From positions 1 to 11,955 of the forward strand of contig DOTL01000023.1 of the NCBI GenBank assembly GCA_003521145.1: DNA of 11,955 nt, in the 5' to 3' direction. Position 1 is the first letter of the stretch. Each line of letters opens with the position of its first letter. The DNA comes from Streptococcus sp. GTDB taxonomy: Bacteria; Bacillota; Bacilli; Lactobacillales; Streptococcaceae. Shown one piece after another: positions 1-7,878 of this stretch. A program made the position numbers and the translations under genes. The notes beneath the pieces are model-generated. The model was given only the letters and a program-made list of their open reading frames with translations. It was not told where the DNA came from and did no database searches.

Positions 1-52
1 ACTACAGAAATTATAGAGCCGTACAAAGAGACTAGAAACATTAAGGAGGAAA

Positions 53-1003
53 ATGATGGCTCGTAAGATTGGAATTATTGGAATGGGAAATGTTGGTGCC
101 GCGGTCGCTCATGGGGCAATTGCTCAAGGCTTGGCTGATAGCTATGTCTTCATAGATATCAATGAGAAGAAGGCCGAGGCAGATGGTCAAGATTTTAAAG
201 ATGCCATGGCGAATCTGCCGCACTATGCCAGCATCGTGGTTAATGATTATGCGGCACTTGAAGATGCGGATGTGATTGTTTCATCTCTTGGTAATATCCA
301 GTTACAACATAATGCCGGTGAGGACCGTTTTGCTGAATTCCCATTTACTCGAGAAGCCGTTTATCAGGTTTCTCAGGAACTTAAAAAATTGGATTTCAAA
401 GGCATACTTTTAGTTATTTCAAATCCCGTAGATGCCGTATCAGCCCTCTATCAAGAGTTCACAGGTTGGCCAAAGGAACGTGTGATTGGAACAGGGACTT
501 TACTCGATACCGCTAGAATGAAAGCAGCTGTAGGAGATGATCTATCAGTCAATCCAAAATCAGTATCCGGCTACAATCTTGGCGAACATGGGAATTCCCA
601 ATTTACTGCCTGGAGTCAGGTCAAGGTTAAAGGACAACACATTACAGTGTTGACAAGCGAAGAAGAGCGTCAAAATCTGTTTATGGCTTCCATGAAGGGT
701 GGCCACAAGGTCTTCTATGGTAAGGGCTATACTTCTTATGGTATTGCCAGTGCGGCTCTTCGTTTGATCTCTATTATCCTTTCTGATGCTCAAGAAGAAG
801 TGGCGGTATCAAGCTATCAAGAAGCTTATAAGACCTATCTTGGCTATCCAGTTATTTTAGGACGTCAAGGAGTGGCTGCTCCTGTTCACTTGTCTTTGTC
901 GGTTGAGGAAAATCGTCTCTTGGAAGAGTCTGCTAACTTAATTCGGAACCGTGTTCAAGAGGCAGTTGCCTTTCTAAGAGAAAAGTATACCAATACTATA
1001 TAG
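53..1003 (+). CDS. L-2-hydroxyisocaproate dehydrogenase (lactate/malate dehydrogenase superfamily)
   Basis: This is an NAD-dependent cytosolic 2-hydroxyacid dehydrogenase. It probably reduces branched-chain or aromatic 2-oxo acids, including ketoleucine, to L-2-hydroxy acids. At 316 aa it has the family length. Visible motifs are the dinucleotide-binding loop GMGNVGAA (10-17) with D35 following, NPVD (124-127), LDTARMK with substrate-binding R155, and GEHGNS (177-182) with catalytic H179. The block LGNIQLQ...DRFAEF around 79-96 and the stretch SGYNLGEHGNSQF resemble the Lactobacillus/Weissella L-HicDH subgroup more than classical L-lactate dehydrogenase, as I recall those proteins. Two adjacent ATGs compete as start. 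AAGGAGG at 43-49 lies 3 nt before the ATG at 53 and 6 nt before the ATG at 56, so translation may really start at 56 (315 aa). No terminator is visible after the stop. The substrate is inferred. Confidence 0.9.
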   Translation: MMARKIGIIGMGNVGAAVAHGAIAQGLADSYVFIDINEKKAEADGQDFKDAMANLPHYASIVVNDYAALEDADVIVSSLGNIQLQHNAGEDRFAEFPFTREAVYQVSQELKKLDFKGILLVISNPVDAVSALYQEFTGWPKERVIGTGTLLDTARMKAAVGDDLSVNPKSVSGYNLGEHGNSQFTAWSQVKVKGQHITVLTSEEERQNLFMASMKGGHKVFYGKGYTSYGIASAALRLISIILSDAQEEVAVSSYQEAYKTYLGYPVILGRQGVAAPVHLSLSVEENRLLEESANLIRNRVQEAVAFLREKYTNTI

Positions 1004-1043
1004 TGAATATTTTGATAATTCAGTCTATGGTTGGGCTTTCAAT

Positions 1044-1054
1044 TATGGTATAAT
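1044..1054 (+). promoter_or_regulatory. Extended -10 promoter for the aroA operon
   Basis: TATAAT at 1049-1054 is preceded by TATGG at 1044-1048, a full TRTGN extended -10. No good -35 lies 17 nt upstream, as is usual for extended -10 promoters. It sits 33 nt before the aroA ATG and gives the aroA-aroK-pheA-LCP operon a promoter of its own. Confidence 0.65.
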
Positions 1055-1086
1055 GAGAGTAACTATAAAATTTTCAGGAGTAACCT

Positions 1087-2370
1087 ATGAAACTAGAAAC
1101 CAAGGCCCAAGGTCTTCATGGCAGTTTGCGTATCCCTGGTGATAAGTCAATCAGTCACCGTTCGATTATGTTCGGAAGTCTTGCCAAAGGTGTGACAACT
1201 GTTTGTGATATTTTACGAGGTGAGGATGTCCTTTCAACCATGCAGGTCTTTCGTGATCTGGGTGTGACTATCGAGGATGACGGTGATGTGGTTCGCATTC
1301 ACGGTGTTGGTTTTGATGGTCTCAAGGCTCCTCAAAACAAATTGGACATTGGTAACTCTGGAACATCTATTCGCTTGATTTCAGGTGTGCTCTCTGGTCA
1401 AGATTTCGATGTAGAGATGTTTGGGGATGATTCCCTTTCAAAACGTCCTATGGACCGTGTGACCATTCCCTTGCGTCAGATGGGTGTAGAGGTATCAGGT
1501 CAGACAGACCGCGATTTGCCACCTTTGAAAATGCATGGTAGCAAGTCCCTTAAACCTATTCATTATCAATTGCCTGTGGCCTCTGCTCAGGTTAAATCAG
1601 CCCTTATTTTTGCAGCGCTTCAAGCTGATGGCGAATCTGTTATCATCGAGAAGGAAAAAACACGTAATCATACGGAAGATATGATTCAGCAGTTTGGTGG
1701 TCAGCTTCAGGTAGATGGCAAGGAGATTCGTATTTCTGGTGGCCAAACTTTCACTGCTCAAGAAGTTGTGGTTCCAGGTGACATTTCTTCAGCTGCCTTT
1801 TGGTTGGTAGCAGGACTTGTGGTACCTAACTCTAAGATTGTCTTGGAAAATGTTGGTATCAACGAGACGCGTACGGGTATCATTGATGTCATCAAAGACA
1901 TGGGTGGTAAGATTACCCTTTCAGATATTGACCAAGTTGCCAAATCTGCGACCATTACGGTTGAAACTTCAGAACTTAAAGGAACTGAAATTGGTGGAGA
2001 TATCATTCCACGTTTAATTGACGAACTTCCGATTATTACACTTTTGGCGACACAAGCCCAAGGTAAGACTGTGATTCGTGATGCTGAAGAACTTAAGGTC
2101 AAAGAGACTGACCGTATTCAGGTAGTAGCGGATGCCCTGAATGCTATGGGTGCCGATATTGTACCAACTGAAGATGGTATGATTATCACTGGTCAGACGG
2201 CTCTTCATGGGGCAGAGGTTAATACCTTGGGTGACCACCGTATTGGTATGATGACAGCTATTGCTGCCCTTTTGGTTCAAGATGGTGAGGTTGGCTTGCA
2301 ACGTGCGGAAGCTATCAATACAAGTTACCCAAGCTTCTTTAGTGACTTGGAAGGATTACTCCATGGCTAA
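1087..2370 (+). CDS. aroA: 3-phosphoshikimate 1-carboxyvinyltransferase (EPSP synthase)
   Basis: Sixth step of the shikimate pathway: shikimate 3-phosphate plus phosphoenolpyruvate gives EPSP and phosphate in the cytosol. The 427-aa length is typical. Key motifs are GDKSISHR (18-25) with K20 and R25, GNSGTSIR (89-96), RPMDR (120-124), the catalytic Asp in RLIDELP (D312), KVKETDR (337-343) with E340, and DHRIGM with R385. The NSGTSIR form belongs to class II enzymes (Streptococcus, Staphylococcus) and not to the E. coli type. The glycine that is replaced by alanine in naturally glyphosate-tolerant CP4 is still glycine here (G92). The start is set by AGGAG at 1076-1080, 6 nt before the ATG. It is the first gene of the operon, and its 3' end overlaps aroK by 8 bp. 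Confidence 0.97.
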   Translation: MKLETKAQGLHGSLRIPGDKSISHRSIMFGSLAKGVTTVCDILRGEDVLSTMQVFRDLGVTIEDDGDVVRIHGVGFDGLKAPQNKLDIGNSGTSIRLISGVLSGQDFDVEMFGDDSLSKRPMDRVTIPLRQMGVEVSGQTDRDLPPLKMHGSKSLKPIHYQLPVASAQVKSALIFAALQADGESVIIEKEKTRNHTEDMIQQFGGQLQVDGKEIRISGGQTFTAQEVVVPGDISSAAFWLVAGLVVPNSKIVLENVGINETRTGIIDVIKDMGGKITLSDIDQVAKSATITVETSELKGTEIGGDIIPRLIDELPIITLLATQAQGKTVIRDAEELKVKETDRIQVVADALNAMGADIVPTEDGMIITGQTALHGAEVNTLGDHRIGMMTAIAALLVQDGEVGLQRAEAINTSYPSFFSDLEGLLHG

Positions 2371-2854
2371 GGTTTTATTGGGCTTTATGGGAGTTGGTAA
2401 GAGTTCCGTCGCCCCATACCTGGATGGTCGTTTCGTGGATATGGATCAGGTCATCGAGGAGAGAATCGGCATGCCAATTGCTGATTTTTTTGCAAAAGAA
2501 GGAGAAGTAGCCTTTCGTCAGATTGAGACTGAGACTTTGGAGGAACTCCTTAAAGAGGGAGATGACGTCATCATCTCTACTGGAGGTGGTATCGTTGTGA
2601 CGGAGCGCAATCGGCAGCTCTTGGCGAAAAACCGTAGGCATAACGTTTGGCTCCATGCTTCTTTCGATGTAGTCTATGATCGCATTGACAAGGATACTAA
2701 AAATCAGCGCCCACTCTTTCTCAATCATTCCAAAGAGGATTTTAAGGCTATTTATGACGGTCGAATGGCACTCTATCAAGATTTAGCAGATTCGGTTGTC
2801 ACAGTTGATAACCGAACGCCAGAAGAAGTAGCAAGGTTTATCAAATGTATGTAG
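2363..2854 (+). CDS. aroK: Shikimate kinase
   Basis: ATP-dependent 3-phosphorylation of shikimate, the step before AroA. The protein is 163 aa, the usual bacterial size. The reading frame is open further upstream, to 2261, but the ATG at 2363 is the right start: it is preceded by GGAAGGA (2349-2355, 7 nt spacing) and gives the canonical N-terminus with the P-loop. Motifs: Walker A GFMGVGKS (7-14), DMD with shikimate-binding D28, R52, the GGG stretch (74-76), lid RPL (116-118) and R134. The aroA stop lies inside this gene (8-bp overlap) and its own end overlaps pheA by 10 bp, which suggests translational coupling along the operon. Confidence 0.96.
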   Translation: MAKVLLGFMGVGKSSVAPYLDGRFVDMDQVIEERIGMPIADFFAKEGEVAFRQIETETLEELLKEGDDVIISTGGGIVVTERNRQLLAKNRRHNVWLHASFDVVYDRIDKDTKNQRPLFLNHSKEDFKAIYDGRMALYQDLADSVVTVDNRTPEEVARFIKCM

Positions 2855-3669
2855 GTTATTTGGGCCCTAGTGGGTCGTTTACGCATAATGCAGCCTTAAA
2901 GGCTTTTCCTGAGGCAGAATTGGTTTCTCTAGGTACTATTACCGAGGTTATTAAGTCTTATGAAGAGGGACGTGTGGATTATGCGGTCATTCCGGTGGAA
3001 AATTCCATCGAGGGCTCTGTTCATGAGAGTTTAGACTATCTCTTCCATCAGGCTGATATTCGTGCTGTGGCAGAGATTGTTCAGCCCATCAAGCAGCAGT
3101 TGATGGCGACTAAACATCATGAGAAAATTGAGAAAATCTTCTCACACCCACAGGCCATTGCCCAAGGGAAAAAATATATTAAACAGCATTTTCCACATGC
3201 CAAGATTGAGACAACAGCAAGTACAGCCTTTGCGGCTCGTTTTGTCGCTGATAATCCAGATCAGCCTTATGCAGCAATCGCTCCACATGCAGCTGCTAAG
3301 GAATACGGTCTTCAAATTTTGGCTAAGAATATCCAGGAGATTGAAAAGAATTATACCCGCTTTTGGGTGCTGGGGAACACCGTTCCTGAGATTTCGCTCA
3401 ATCAGATTGATTGTAAATTAACGCTGGCCTTGACCCTGCCTGACAATATGCCAGGGGCACTTTACAAGGCCCTATCGACCTTTGCCTGGCGAGGTATTGA
3501 CTTGACCAAGATTGAAAGCCGTCCGTTGAAGACGGTACTTGGCGAATATTTCTTCATTATTGATTGTGATTATACAAAGGAAAAGTTGGCTCAGTTCGCT
3601 CTTGAAGAGCTAACTGCAGTTGGAATTGGATATAAAATCTTGGGAGCTTACCAAGTCTATCAAATTTAA
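2845..3669 (+). CDS. pheA: Prephenate dehydratase (monofunctional)
   Basis: Converts prephenate to phenylpyruvate for phenylalanine synthesis in the cytosol. At 274 aa it is a stand-alone dehydratase with no chorismate mutase domain. The catalytic PDT region is about 1-180, with VENSIEGSV (51-59) and TRFWVLG (171-177), whose Thr-Arg-Phe is the active-site signature. The C-terminal ACT domain (about 191-274) carries GALY (204-207) and ESRP (224-227), the phenylalanine-binding motifs, so feedback inhibition by Phe is expected. The ATG lies inside the last codons of aroK (10-bp overlap). Only a weak AAGG at 2833-2836 precedes it, so translation probably depends on ribosomes finishing aroK. Confidence 0.95.
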   Translation: MYVGYLGPSGSFTHNAALKAFPEAELVSLGTITEVIKSYEEGRVDYAVIPVENSIEGSVHESLDYLFHQADIRAVAEIVQPIKQQLMATKHHEKIEKIFSHPQAIAQGKKYIKQHFPHAKIETTASTAFAARFVADNPDQPYAAIAPHAAAKEYGLQILAKNIQEIEKNYTRFWVLGNTVPEISLNQIDCKLTLALTLPDNMPGALYKALSTFAWRGIDLTKIESRPLKTVLGEYFFIIDCDYTKEKLAQFALEELTAVGIGYKILGAYQVYQI

Positions 3670-3680
3670 AGGGAAATCTT

Positions 3681-5105
3681 ATGACCAAATCTAACGATGT
3701 GCCATTTACGTATCGTGAACGGTTACGTTACAGCTATCTTTTAAAAAATCTTACTCACCTGAATGGACAGCAGGCCTCAGAATTCAATTATCTCCAAGGA
3801 AAGTTGGATGCCTATGAAGCTGAGCGAAGGTATCAAGCGCAAAGAGTGGACTATCAAACAGCATGGCATCAGCCTTATGACAATCGTTCTGACTACTATC
3901 AAGAGCGTGATTATGAGGCTGCCAATCAGCTAACTGAGGAAGGGCTACCAATCTATCGAGAGGAAGTTGCTCAAAGTAAACCTACTAAACGTAAAAAGGT
4001 TCAAAGACAATCAGCCCCTTCAACAACGTCGGCTCCAAAGCCCAAGTCGCAAGTAGCCAAGAAGAAACGGCCAAAGAAAAAGAGAAGGCTCAAGAAGGTT
4101 GTTAAGCTAGTGCTTAGTTGTCTGAGCCTTGGAGTTGTGTTCCTAGTGATAGCCATGGCCTATCAATTTTATAAGGGAACAGACCTTTCGGCTGCGAGTA
4201 ATAACGGTAAATCCTACCAGCCTGCCATAGTTGAGACCTTTAATGGTAAGGATACCAAGGATGGGGTCAATATCCTTATTCTAGGTTCTGACCAACGTGT
4301 CAGCCAAGAATCTACTGATGCCAGAACGGACTCCATCACGGTTGTCAATGTGGGCAATAAAGAAGGTAAGATTAAGATGGTTAGCTTTATGCGAGATACC
4401 TTGGTCAATATCAAGGGAGCTTCAGAAACCGACTATTCTCAGGACTTGAAACTTAATACGGCTTTCAATATTGGTGAGCAAAATAATCATCAAGGGGCAG
4501 AACTCATGCGTGAGACCCTCAAACGAAACTTTGACATTGATATTAAGTACTATGCCATGGTTGACTTTGAAACCTTTGCGACAGGGGTCGATACCCTCTT
4601 CCCGAATGGTGTGGAAATCAATGCGAAGTTTGCGACCATTGATGGTAAAAAAGTGTCATCAGTACAAGTTCCAGATGATTTGAAGATGGACAAGAATGGT
4701 CATGTGCCAAATCAAACCATTAAAGTTGGTAAGCAGGATATGGATGGTCGCACCCTTCTGAATTATGCTCGTTTCCGTAAGGATGACGAGGGAGATTATG
4801 GCCGTACCAAGCGTCAGCAACAAGTGATGCAGGCTGTTATGAAGCAGCTTAAGAATCCACTTAGCCTCTTCAATGGACCTGAGGCTTTGGGGAAGGTTTA
4901 CTCACTAACCTCAACCAATATGAGTATGACGGATATGTTGGATTTGGGACTTTCAAATGCTGGTAGTTTCAAAAAAAGGATCAATTCGCAAACCGTTCCT
5001 TCGGATGGTGATTGGATTGACAGTTATGATAAGTATGGCGGTCAAGGGATTGAAATTGATTTTGATAACTATCAGTCAAAATTAAAAGAACTAGGATTTA
5101 GATAA
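3681..5105 (+). CDS. psr: LytR-CpsA-Psr (LCP) family wall glycopolymer ligase
   Basis: LCP enzymes are membrane-anchored phosphotransferases that move teichoic-acid-like or capsular polymers from a lipid carrier to peptidoglycan, outside the membrane. The 474-aa protein has a long charged cytoplasmic N-terminus (1-139) that is rich in Tyr/Gln/Glu and ends in a very basic block (KKKRPKKKRR, 127-136). One membrane segment follows (about 140-163), then an extracellular LCP domain (about 195-400). Motifs: GSDQR (202-206), ARTDSI (214-219), SFMRDT (235-240) and YARFR...GRTKRQQQV (362-382), whose Asp and Arg residues bind the pyrophosphate and metal. It follows pheA by 11 nt with RBS AAAGGGA (3668-3674). 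The pneumococcal protein in this position is Psr, hence the symbol. The polymer it attaches cannot be told from sequence. Confidence 0.9.
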   Translation: MTKSNDVPFTYRERLRYSYLLKNLTHLNGQQASEFNYLQGKLDAYEAERRYQAQRVDYQTAWHQPYDNRSDYYQERDYEAANQLTEEGLPIYREEVAQSKPTKRKKVQRQSAPSTTSAPKPKSQVAKKKRPKKKRRLKKVVKLVLSCLSLGVVFLVIAMAYQFYKGTDLSAASNNGKSYQPAIVETFNGKDTKDGVNILILGSDQRVSQESTDARTDSITVVNVGNKEGKIKMVSFMRDTLVNIKGASETDYSQDLKLNTAFNIGEQNNHQGAELMRETLKRNFDIDIKYYAMVDFETFATGVDTLFPNGVEINAKFATIDGKKVSSVQVPDDLKMDKNGHVPNQTIKVGKQDMDGRTLLNYARFRKDDEGDYGRTKRQQQVMQAVMKQLKNPLSLFNGPEALGKVYSLTSTNMSMTDMLDLGLSNAGSFKKRINSQTVPSDGDWIDSYDKYGGQGIEIDFDNYQSKLKELGFR

Positions 5106-5112
5106 GAAAACA

Positions 5113-5144
5113 AAGCAGGTTCACACCGAACCTGCTTGTTTTTT
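5113..5144. terminator. Bidirectional intrinsic terminator between convergent operons
   Basis: A perfect 10-bp stem, AAGCAGGTTC (5113-5122) with GAACCTGCTT (5128-5137) and a 5-nt loop, is followed by a T-rich run on the plus strand (5137-5144). The bases before the left arm are A-rich, which gives a T-rich tail on the minus strand. It therefore ends both the aroA operon and the convergent transporter operon. The minus-strand transporter stop codon (5121-5123) lies in the stem and loop, so the last codons of that gene form one arm. Confidence 0.9.
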
Positions 5145-6059
5145 GGTATTAAGAGCTTGTATAAGCGCCTTGTATAAGAGTTTTAGAAAATGATAGAGCA
5201 AATAGGTCATGATGACAAGAACGAAGACGAACTCTACCTTATAAACCAATTGGGTAGCTGGATTGACTAGTCCAAGACTGGTAGTGGCTGCCTTAAAAGC
5301 ATTGACACTATTGACCAAGGGAAAGCTGAAAGCTGCAAAAAGTGGCATAAAGCCTTTTTTAACCAGTCTTACGAAGAGATTAAGAGCATAGAAAAAGAAT
5401 GCTTGCGAGAATAAGAGTAGGGCAAGTAAAATAATAGTTGCAGGTCTTTGATTACTCTTGATTGAGCTGGTAATGAGAAGGGCTAGAGGTGCTGCTAAAA
5501 TGGCAAGTATAGGTCGATACAGGTGAGGGATGGCTATCTGTCTCATTCTCCACAAAACAAGTGGAAAGAGGGCCAGAGTCGCTAATGCCGTTACCCCCAG
5601 AATAAGTCCCTTGATGCTAGTTGGAACACTAGCTGGTACTGTCACAAGACTGATAGCAGGTCCAACGTAGATCACGAACCAGCTTGGAAAGACTTGGTTC
5701 AAAGATAGTGGGTGCATAAAACGCAGACTGAAAAAAATAATATAGGCAATATAAAGTCCAAGGAGCCCAACCCAAGTCACACTTATGCCTATTTGAGCTA
5801 GTGGAAGGCGGCTGGCAAAGAGAAAGGCAGCCATAAAGTAGCTAGCAAAGGCCGAAGCAATGACTGGATTGTGCAAATCTTCCCTTACTTTTTCAAAGCC
5901 AAGAATCAAGCGTCCTAGTATAAGCATAAAACCTATACTTGCCAGAAACCAAATGCCCTGAGCAATCAGGGCATAGTGGTTTATTTGATTGGATAAACTA
6001 AAGAGGGCAAGAACTAGACTAGATAGGGCCAAGGGAATTTTCTTAAAAAATACTTTCAT
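5121..6059 (-). CDS. TDT family transporter (TehA/SLAC1/Mae1-type), putative anion or dicarboxylate carrier
   Basis: A polytopic membrane protein with about ten hydrophobic segments, of 312 aa from the chosen start. The N-terminus MKVFFKKIPLALSSL and the alternation of short helices fit the TDT/voltage-dependent anion channel fold, the family of TehA, SLAC1 and the yeast malate carrier. The frame is open to 6146, but that extension overlaps the preceding dehydrogenase gene by 71 bp, so I chose the ATG at 6059. It lies 16 nt after the dehydrogenase stop, with AAAGG about 11 nt upstream. It is the last gene of a three-gene minus-strand operon and its stop codon lies inside the shared terminator. 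The substrate is unknown. Export of a small organic acid linked to the two upstream enzymes is a guess. Confidence 0.75.
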   Translation of the reverse strand: MKVFFKKIPLALSSLVLALFSLSNQINHYALIAQGIWFLASIGFMLILGRLILGFEKVREDLHNPVIASAFASYFMAAFLFASRLPLAQIGISVTWVGLLGLYIAYIIFFSLRFMHPLSLNQVFPSWFVIYVGPAISLVTVPASVPTSIKGLILGVTALATLALFPLVLWRMRQIAIPHLYRPILAILAAPLALLITSSIKSNQRPATIILLALLLFSQAFFFYALNLFVRLVKKGFMPLFAAFSFPLVNSVNAFKAATTSLGLVNPATQLVYKVEFVFVLVIMTYLLYHFLKLLYKALIQALNTKKQAGSV

Positions 6060-6075
6060 TGGTCTACCGGCCTTT

Positions 6076-7140
6076 CTAGCTAGCTGCAAGAATGTGACGA
6101 AGCTGTACCGCACTCGGAGATACAATTGGAAGGAAGACGCCTTCATTCCAACGACGGATAAAGCTTGACTCTGATTCTTTCAAATAGCCACGACCACCAC
6201 TAGCCTGAAGTTCGAGGAGCAGGCTGTTGGCTACGACGTCGACAATATCGATACGCAATTGGAAAAGTTCACGTGGTTTTTCAATGAAATAATTAGCATC
6301 ATTAAGACCCGCAAAGAGTTGGTCTTGAATAGCAAGAAGATTTCCACGTGTTGCTTCAAATTCCTCACGAAGAACGCTACGGTTACTGTTTAGACTAGCT
6401 TCAACCTCATCAAGAGAACGTTGTGCCAAACCAAAGGCAAGACCAAATTGGAAACCAAGGAAGTTCGGACGTGTTTTGGCAATATAGTCTACACCTTCTT
6501 TTGAAAGGACCCAATTAGGATCTAACTTAACGTGATCAAAAGTAAGAGAGGCAGTGTTAGCACCTTGAAGGGAAACAAATTCCAAATCTTCAGAACGGCT
6601 GAGGCCTTCAGCTTCAGATGGAATGGTGATAATCCAAGGTTGGCTACCGTCTTTAAAGTCAGCAGCAAAGAGAGCAGCGAATTTATCAGAACGAAGGTTA
6701 GTTACCCAAGGCAAACGACCATCGAGATAGTAGTCATCATCTTCTTGGCTGATAGTAACATTCAATTCTTCAATATCAGACAAGAATTTGACCGCATTTG
6801 ACAAGCCAGTTCCACCAGCACGCTCACCGGTATATAATTCTTTCAACCATGTTTCACGAGGGTAAGCATTGTCGCTAGCTAAGATATACTCGATGAAAGT
6901 ACGGTGTCCCCAAGAAATAAAGGAAGCTGTCAAAGAGTGTTGTGCCAATTCATTAAGCAAATCAACAACATGAGTAGGACCACCACCTAGGCCATTAAAC
7001 TCAGCAGGTACGCCGATTTTAAAGACGTCGTTTTCAGCAATTTTTTCAAGAAGCTGGTCCGCAATTGGTCCAGACTCTTGGTCAATATGGTCAGCGTTAG
7101 TGTCCAACCAAGTAAGGAATTCTTTTGAAAAACGTGACAT
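6076..7140 (-). CDS. Acyl-CoA dehydrogenase-fold flavoprotein (divergent)
   Basis: The 354-aa protein has the three-part acyl-CoA dehydrogenase layout: an N-terminal helical part (about 1-105) with VPAEFNGLGGG (44-54), a middle beta region (about 106-215) including GGTGLSNAVK (109-118), and a C-terminal four-helix region (about 220-354) with GGRGYL (315-320). FAD binding is expected. The usual C-terminal EGTNEI-like segment, which closes on FAD and holds the catalytic Glu in many members, is replaced by WNEGVFLPIVSPSAVQLR. The enzyme may therefore be an oxygenase-like relative (DszC/SfnB type) and not a beta-oxidation enzyme. Streptococci generally lack beta-oxidation, which supports another role. 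The start is set by GAGGAGG (minus strand, 7151-7157), 10 nt before the ATG. It lies 39 nt after the AhpD-like gene and 16 nt before the transporter. The substrate is not known. Confidence 0.8.
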   Translation of the reverse strand: MSRFSKEFLTWLDTNADHIDQESGPIADQLLEKIAENDVFKIGVPAEFNGLGGGPTHVVDLLNELAQHSLTASFISWGHRTFIEYILASDNAYPRETWLKELYTGERAGGTGLSNAVKFLSDIEELNVTISQEDDDYYLDGRLPWVTNLRSDKFAALFAADFKDGSQPWIITIPSEAEGLSRSEDLEFVSLQGANTASLTFDHVKLDPNWVLSKEGVDYIAKTRPNFLGFQFGLAFGLAQRSLDEVEASLNSNRSVLREEFEATRGNLLAIQDQLFAGLNDANYFIEKPRELFQLRIDIVDVVANSLLLELQASGGRGYLKESESSFIRRWNEGVFLPIVSPSAVQLRHILAAS

Positions 7141-7179
7141 AGGCTTATGTCCTCCTCTAGTTTATCGTTTGGTTTTGAA

Positions 7180-7728
7180 TTAAGCGAATTCTTGAAGTTC
7201 AGGGTTAATCGGTGTTTGTGCGAGATTGTTAGCGTAGTTACACAAGCTAGCAAGGCTGACACCCAAGATAACGTCAAGGGCATTTTGAGCAGTGTAGCCA
7301 GCTTCCAAGAAGTCATTGTAGGCTTCGTCACCAACAGCACCTTTAGTATTGATTACGGCAATAGTGAATTTAGCAAGGGTATCAAGTTTTGGATCGTCTT
7401 CGATTGGTGTACGGTTACGAAGGGCTTCCAAAAGTTGAGGTGCCATTTGGATTTGCTTGATTGAAAAGGCTGTGTGACCTGCCACACAGAAGGCACATCC
7501 ATTAGTAACAGCAGCTGTAATTTGAACAACCTCACGTTCAGTTGGTGTCAATGAATTGCGACGGTTGATTTCACCGACAGTACGGTAAGTTTCAAGCGCA
7601 GTTGGCGCATTAGCAAGGAGACCAATCAAGTTTGGAATGTATCCCCCATTGGCATCTTTGACTGTTTGAAGGACGTCTTTGACTTCTTCTGGTGCAGTTT
7701 CGATTGTATGAATGGTAATATCTGGCAT
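7180..7728 (-). CDS. Carboxymuconolactone decarboxylase / AhpD-like peroxidase family protein
   Basis: A 182-aa, mainly helical protein of the AhpD/CMD superfamily. The peroxidatic signature is intact: E66, then C78-A-F-C81 and H85 (NGCAFCVAGH), with the same spacing as the Glu/CxxC/His proton relay of mycobacterial AhpD. That fits a thiol-dependent hydroperoxidase better than a true decarboxylase, which lacks the cysteines. It is the first gene of the minus-strand operon. A strong promoter lies upstream and AGGAG (7736-7740) is 7 nt before the ATG. Its pairing with a flavoprotein dehydrogenase downstream suggests that it may remove peroxide or organic hydroperoxide made by that enzyme. That link is inference from gene order. 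Confidence 0.88.
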   Translation of the reverse strand: MPDITIHTIETAPEEVKDVLQTVKDANGGYIPNLIGLLANAPTALETYRTVGEINRRNSLTPTEREVVQITAAVTNGCAFCVAGHTAFSIKQIQMAPQLLEALRNRTPIEDDPKLDTLAKFTIAVINTKGAVGDEAYNDFLEAGYTAQNALDVILGVSLASLCNYANNLAQTPINPELQEFA

Positions 7729-7748
7729 GATTATTCTCCTTTATATAG

Positions 7749-7780
7749 AAACGACATCTAGCCAAGTTGCTGAGTCGTTT
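7749..7780 (-). promoter_or_regulatory. Inverted repeat in the leader of the AhpD-like operon
   Basis: AAACGAC (7749-7755) and GTCGTTT (7774-7780) form a 7-bp inverted repeat with an 18-nt spacer, in the untranslated leader between the promoter and the ribosome binding site. An inner AGC/GCT match could extend the structure. It could be an RNA hairpin or an operator for a repressor. The sequence does not decide between them. Confidence 0.4.
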
Positions 7781-7799
7781 AATTTTTTGTCATGGACTT

Positions 7800-7828
7800 A
7801 TTATAGCACTGTATGATTTTTCTGTAAA
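7800..7828 (-). promoter_or_regulatory. Strong sigma-A promoter of the minus-strand operon
   Basis: Read on the minus strand, TTTACA (plus 7823-7828) is followed by a 17-nt spacer and TATAAT (plus 7800-7805). TG one base before the -10 adds an extended element. The spacing is optimal and the ATG lies about 70 nt downstream. This is the best promoter in the window. Confidence 0.8.
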
Positions 7829-7867
7829 ATTTATATTATTTATGGCTAGTCATATATTTGATTTATA

Positions 7868-7878
7868 TGTGCTATAAT
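7868..7878 (+). promoter_or_regulatory. Extended -10 promoter for the methyltransferase gene
   Basis: TATAAT at 7873-7878 is preceded by TGTGC (7868-7872), a TRTGN extended -10. No clear -35 is seen. It is divergent from, and about 50 bp away from, the promoter of the AhpD-like operon, so the two may influence each other. Confidence 0.65.

Noticed and set aside
1012..1036. TTGATA or TTGGGC as -35 of the aroA promoter
   Set aside because: Spacers of 31 and 12 nt to the -10 are not usable. The extended -10 explains the promoter better.
2261..2362. Upstream extension of the shikimate kinase frame
   Set aside because: It lies entirely within aroA. The P-loop sits at the right distance only from the ATG at 2363, which also has the ribosome binding site.
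6060..6146. N-terminal 29-residue extension of the transporter frame
   Set aside because: It overlaps the dehydrogenase gene by 71 bp and encodes charged, non-family residues. The ATG at 6059 gives a typical TDT start.
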